NCBI GenBank assembly: GCA_015679605.1
Contig: JAAAVE010000372.1
Location: forward strand, 361 to 21,006
Origin: Podila epigama
Taxonomy: Eukaryota; Mortierellomycota; Mortierellomycetes; Mortierellales; Mortierellaceae
Direction: 5' to 3'
DNA: 20,646 nucleotides
The position numbers were made by a program, and so were the translations under genes. How positions within the stretch are numbered: position 1 is the stretch's first letter; each line of letters begins with the position of its first letter. Below the pieces are notes generated by a model, which was given only the letters and a program-made list of their open reading frames with translations, was not told the origin of the DNA and searched no databases. This document shows, one piece after another, positions 18,834 to 20,646 of the stretch.

Positions 18834-18997
18834 GATGAAAACAACAATCTCCATGACCCCATTTACACTTGTCACCAAAACGCCAACGTATCTTTGGAAA
18901 CAACACTCTCCTTAACTCCACCACTCTTGGCGTCAAAAACAGATACAGATTTTTTATCTTTGTGAAATCTGTGGAAACGACAATCCCCATGGCTCCC
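18834..18997. repeat. Three degenerate direct repeats
   Basis: Related units begin near 18834, 18893 and 18971, each with a GGAAACAACAATCTCCATG-like core. Between them, CACTTGTCACCAAAAC and CACTCTTGGCGTCAAAAAC also align. The units are about 60-78 nt and well diverged. Confidence 0.4.
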
Positions 18998-19079
18998 CTC
19001 CAAGCGTTAGAAATGAATGAATGAATCCTTCCGATGTCTTCGACTCTTGGCCAAACGTGGTGATGGACATTGGCAAATA

Positions 19080-19125
19080 TATAAAAGTAACTCCATTTTC
19101 TTTTCGACATCAAACAGCTCACCAC
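19080..19125 (+). promoter_or_regulatory. Core promoter of copy C (TATA box and initiator-like block)
   Basis: TATAAAAGTA at 19080-19089 is followed by CTCCATTTTCTTTTCGACATCAAACAGCTC-type sequence, the counterpart of the B and D blocks but without CTGCCGCG. The leader is rich in CAACACAAC and includes a 26-nt A-run (19186-19211). The ATG is about 142 nt downstream of the TATA box. Confidence 0.65.
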
Positions 19126-19185
19126 AACTCAATACAACACAACACCGCAAAAAATAGAATCCCATCAAGAACAACATACAAAGCC

Positions 19186-19211
19186 AAAAAAAAAAAAAAA
19201 AAAAAAAAAAA
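19186..19211 (+). repeat. 26-nt A-run in the copy C leader
   Basis: An uninterrupted A-run ends 17 nt before the copy C start codon, inside the probable 5' UTR. It is absent from the leaders of B and D. Confidence 0.9.
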
Positions 19212-19228
19212 CACGAACCAATACAACC

Positions 19229-19474
19229 ATGTCTCTCTTCAAGTCCTCCAAGAATACGAACGCTTCCGCTGCGCTCGTTGCTTCCTCATCCAACATCATT
19301 CTCGTCCAGACTCCTCTCGTCCAGACCCCTCTCGTCCAGCCTCCTCGTTCATCTGTGCAGGCGTCGAGTCCCAAACAACAACAGACCAAGACTATCACCC
19401 CTGAGCAAGCCCTTAGCAAAGCCTTGAACTCATCAGCCGCAGGCGGTCCCATTGTCGCTCGTCCAGTAATGTAG
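19229..19474 (+). CDS. Small uncharacterised protein, family copy C (81 aa)
   Basis: The longest intact family member; I do not recognise the protein. It starts MSLFKSSKNTNASAA, then has a linker with LVQTP LVQTP LVQPP encoded by three 15-nt DNA repeats (19301-19345), PRSSVQA, QQQTKTITPEQALSKALNSS and the tail AAGGPIVARPVM, which is nearly identical to copy D. The N-terminus lacks acidic residues and is rich in Lys, Ser and Ala; no classical signal peptide or membrane helix is seen. Growth of the linker by in-frame repeats with both ends unchanged suggests selection on the termini. The 3' flank carries AATAAA near 19565. Function unknown. Confidence 0.8.
   Translation: MSLFKSSKNTNASAALVASSSNIILVQTPLVQTPLVQPPRSSVQASSPKQQQTKTITPEQALSKALNSSAAGGPIVARPVM
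19301..19345 (+). repeat. 15-nt tandem repeat x3 inside copy C
   Basis: Three units of CTCGTCCAGACTCCT with one or two changes each, in frame, encode the repeated LVQTP/LVQPP of the linker. Copies B and D have one such unit. Confidence 0.92.
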
Positions 19475-20268
19475 AACTGAGCAGCATAATACCCAAGCAT
19501 AGCATACCCCCCTGTTTTTTATATCACAATATACAGCACCACAACAGCTTTGCAAAACAAAAGTAATAAAAAAACACAGTTTGCATATTCAAAGGCACTT
19601 AACTCTGGCACGCGTATTTCTCGTTCTCGCTGGGCTCGAGTATACACAATTCTTGTTGTAAAGGTTCATTCTTGGGCTGGGACAATGGTTTTACGGCAAA
19701 TAAAAGATTCTTGTATTTTCTTTCTCTGCTGCTATCCCTTTGATACAAAAAAAAAAGATGAACAAAATATTCGCCGTTACTTAGAATGTACTTTGCTAAT
19801 GCCGCCAGGGTAAGTTATGAGCAGTCGTTGTGTAAGGACAAAAAAAACAATGACAAAGACCATGGCAAACTGACGCATCTACCTCTTGTATCCTCATAAC
19901 TCTACTATTATTCGCTTGATACGCGCATGATCCACTTTAGCAACAGCAAGTTAAGTTACAACTTGGGATTAGAGACTCAATTTTTGATAGATAGAGTATA
20001 GATGTCTTCACATCCATCTACGAACTATCCCAGCTGTTCGCTGCACACTTAGCTCATTCATTTTCAATGTGTACTCGTGTAGGATTAAACATGCGTGCCA
20101 GAGTTGTTTTTTTTTTTTTTTTTTTTTTTTGAATACACAAATCGTGTTTTTATTACTTTGTTTGCAATGCTGTTGTGATGTTGTACAAGGTGGAAAAAAA
20201 TGGAGGGTGAATGCCAGGGTATGTGTGCTGCTCGGTTGAGATAGAGCTTGGAAGATTTGTTGCTACTT
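19475..20268. other. Convergent 3' region between copies C and D
   Basis: No gene is supported. The first about 160 nt and the last about 200 nt are reverse-complement relatives: GAGCAGCA..ATACCC, CACAACAGC.TTGCAAA, AGTAATAAAAA, TATTCAAA and AACTCTGGCACGC occur in the same order after both stop codons. Each side has an AATAAA signal (copy D: minus strand 20149-20154). A 24-nt T-run lies at 20107-20130. The middle (about 19660-20040) shows nothing I can name. Confidence 0.65.
20107..20130. repeat. 24-nt T-run in the copy D 3' flank
   Basis: On the minus strand this is an A-run starting about 18 nt after AATAAA, exactly where a poly(A) tail would begin. However, homology to the copy C flank resumes on its far side, so it is best read as an expanded A-run. 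Confidence 0.9.
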
Positions 20269-20475
20269 CTACATTACTGGACGAGCGACAATGGGACCCC
20301 CTGCGGTCGATGAGTTCAAGGCCCTGCTAAGGGCTTGCTCAGGGGTCATGATCTTGGTCTGTTGGTTCTTGGGTCTCGAAGCCTGCATAGATGAGCGAGG
20401 AGTCTGAACGGGAGTGTTGTTGGACGAGGAAGCAGCAGAGGCGGTCTTGTTCTTGAAGGACTTGAAGAAAGACAT
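20269..20475 (-). CDS. Small uncharacterised protein, family copy D (68 aa)
   Basis: Family member with start MSFFKSFKNKTASAASSSN, linker TPVQTPRSSMQA, then QQTKIMTPEQALSRALNSS and the tail TAGGPIVARPVM. It is closest to B at the N-terminus and promoter, and to C at the C-terminus and 3' flank. No signal peptide or membrane helix is seen. The TATA box is about 150 nt upstream of the ATG. C and D face each other as an imperfect inverted duplication. I do not recognise a function. Confidence 0.8.
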   Translation of the reverse strand: MSFFKSFKNKTASAASSSNNTPVQTPRSSMQASRPKNQQTKIMTPEQALSRALNSSTAGGPIVARPVM

Positions 20476-20591
20476 GGTTAAAGTAGTTTGTGTTGTGTGG
20501 GTGGTTATGTGTTTTGTCCTTGATAATGTTCTTTTTGTGTTGTCTGAGTTGTGTTGCTGCGCTGTGTTGCGTTGAGTTGCGTTGAGTTGTT

Positions 20592-20632
20592 GATATCGAA
20601 AAAAATACGCGGCAGATGGGGGTACTTTTATA
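20592..20632 (-). promoter_or_regulatory. Core promoter of copy D (TATA box and initiator-like block)
   Basis: The minus strand reads TATAAAAG (20625-20632), CATCTGCCGCG, a seven-T run and CGATATCAACA, followed by CAACTCAACGCAAC leader sequence. It is almost the same as the copy B promoter. Further upstream sequence is cut off by the window end. Confidence 0.7.
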
Positions 20633-20646
20633 CCCTTCTCGCCAAT

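Larger units (their letters stand above)
18347..19228. other. Divergent spacer between copies B and C
   Basis: No gene is supported in these 882 bp. In order it holds the leader and promoter of copy B, a perfect 14-nt palindrome with a CACATGTG core (18653-18666), CCTTAAA-rich sequence (about 18697-18720), nested inverted repeats (18742-18823), three degenerate direct repeats (18834-18997), the TATA box of copy C at 19080-19087 and its leader, which includes a 26-nt A-run. Confidence 0.65.

Noticed and set aside
18724-19125. 133-codon minus-strand open frame in the B-C spacer
   Set aside because: It runs through the inverted and direct repeats and the copy C promoter on the opposite strand, with no domain. 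It might be remains of an element, but a gene is not supported.
19550-19813. 87-codon plus-strand open frame after copy C
   Set aside because: It starts inside the conserved 3' flank of copy C, spans its AATAAA region and has no family counterpart in the D flank.
20107-20475. Copy D as a retroposed cDNA with a genomic poly(A) tail
   Set aside because: The A-run does sit about 18 nt after AATAAA, but D retains its promoter and its homology with the copy C flank resumes beyond the A-run (AACTCTGGCACGC). DNA-level duplication with A-run expansion fits better.
1-20646. tRNA, rRNA or CRISPR arrays
   Set aside because: I found no T-loop-like GTTCRA arm in a cloverleaf context, no rRNA-like stretch and no regularly spaced identical repeats. 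A covariance-model scan (tRNAscan-SE, Infernal) would settle it.

Overview
The window looks like nuclear DNA of a filamentous fungus, most likely an early-diverging Mucoromycota lineage such as Mortierellales. The evidence is: three conserved eukaryotic genes split by 5-8 short GT-AG introns (mostly 95-225 nt), spacers full of poly-T/poly-A, CA, GAA and ATT microsatellites, and an intronless F-box/leucine-rich protein of a kind I associate with Mortierella-type genomes. The lineage call is inference; no rRNA or marker gene is present.

Layout. Positions 1-1701 are microsatellite-rich spacer with no gene I can support. A six-exon S9 serine peptidase lies on the minus strand (1702-4374). It is divergent, across a 537-bp promoter region, from a six-exon plus-strand EMC1 gene (4912-8606), the large lumenal subunit of the ER membrane protein insertase complex. 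After a 974-bp pyrimidine-rich spacer comes a nine-exon plus-strand Drs2/ATP8A-type P4-ATPase lipid flippase (9581-14681). I rebuilt all three genes exon by exon; every junction keeps frame across GT-AG introns and restores family motifs. EMC1 and the flippase both act in membranes of the secretory pathway, but they are separate transcription units and nothing indicates an operon.

The right-hand 5.7 kb is different. It holds an intronless F-box/LRR gene (16053-17885) set among four intact copies and one decayed copy of a small protein family (68-81 aa) that I do not recognise. The copies are A (15011-15244, minus), psi-E (about 15669-15886, plus, frameshifted), B (18140-18346, minus), C (19229-19474, plus) and D (20269-20475, minus). 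They share a Lys/Ser-rich N-terminus, a variable Ser/Thr/Pro linker, a C-terminal TPEQAL helix-like motif and, in B, C and D, a GGP-x-V-x-RPVM tail. Their promoters are also related: a TATAAAA box followed about 35 nt later by a T-run and a GAYATCAACA-like block. B and D are 38/41 identical there. C and D are an imperfect inverted duplication that extends past the polyadenylation region. This cluster is the best candidate in the window for something undescribed.
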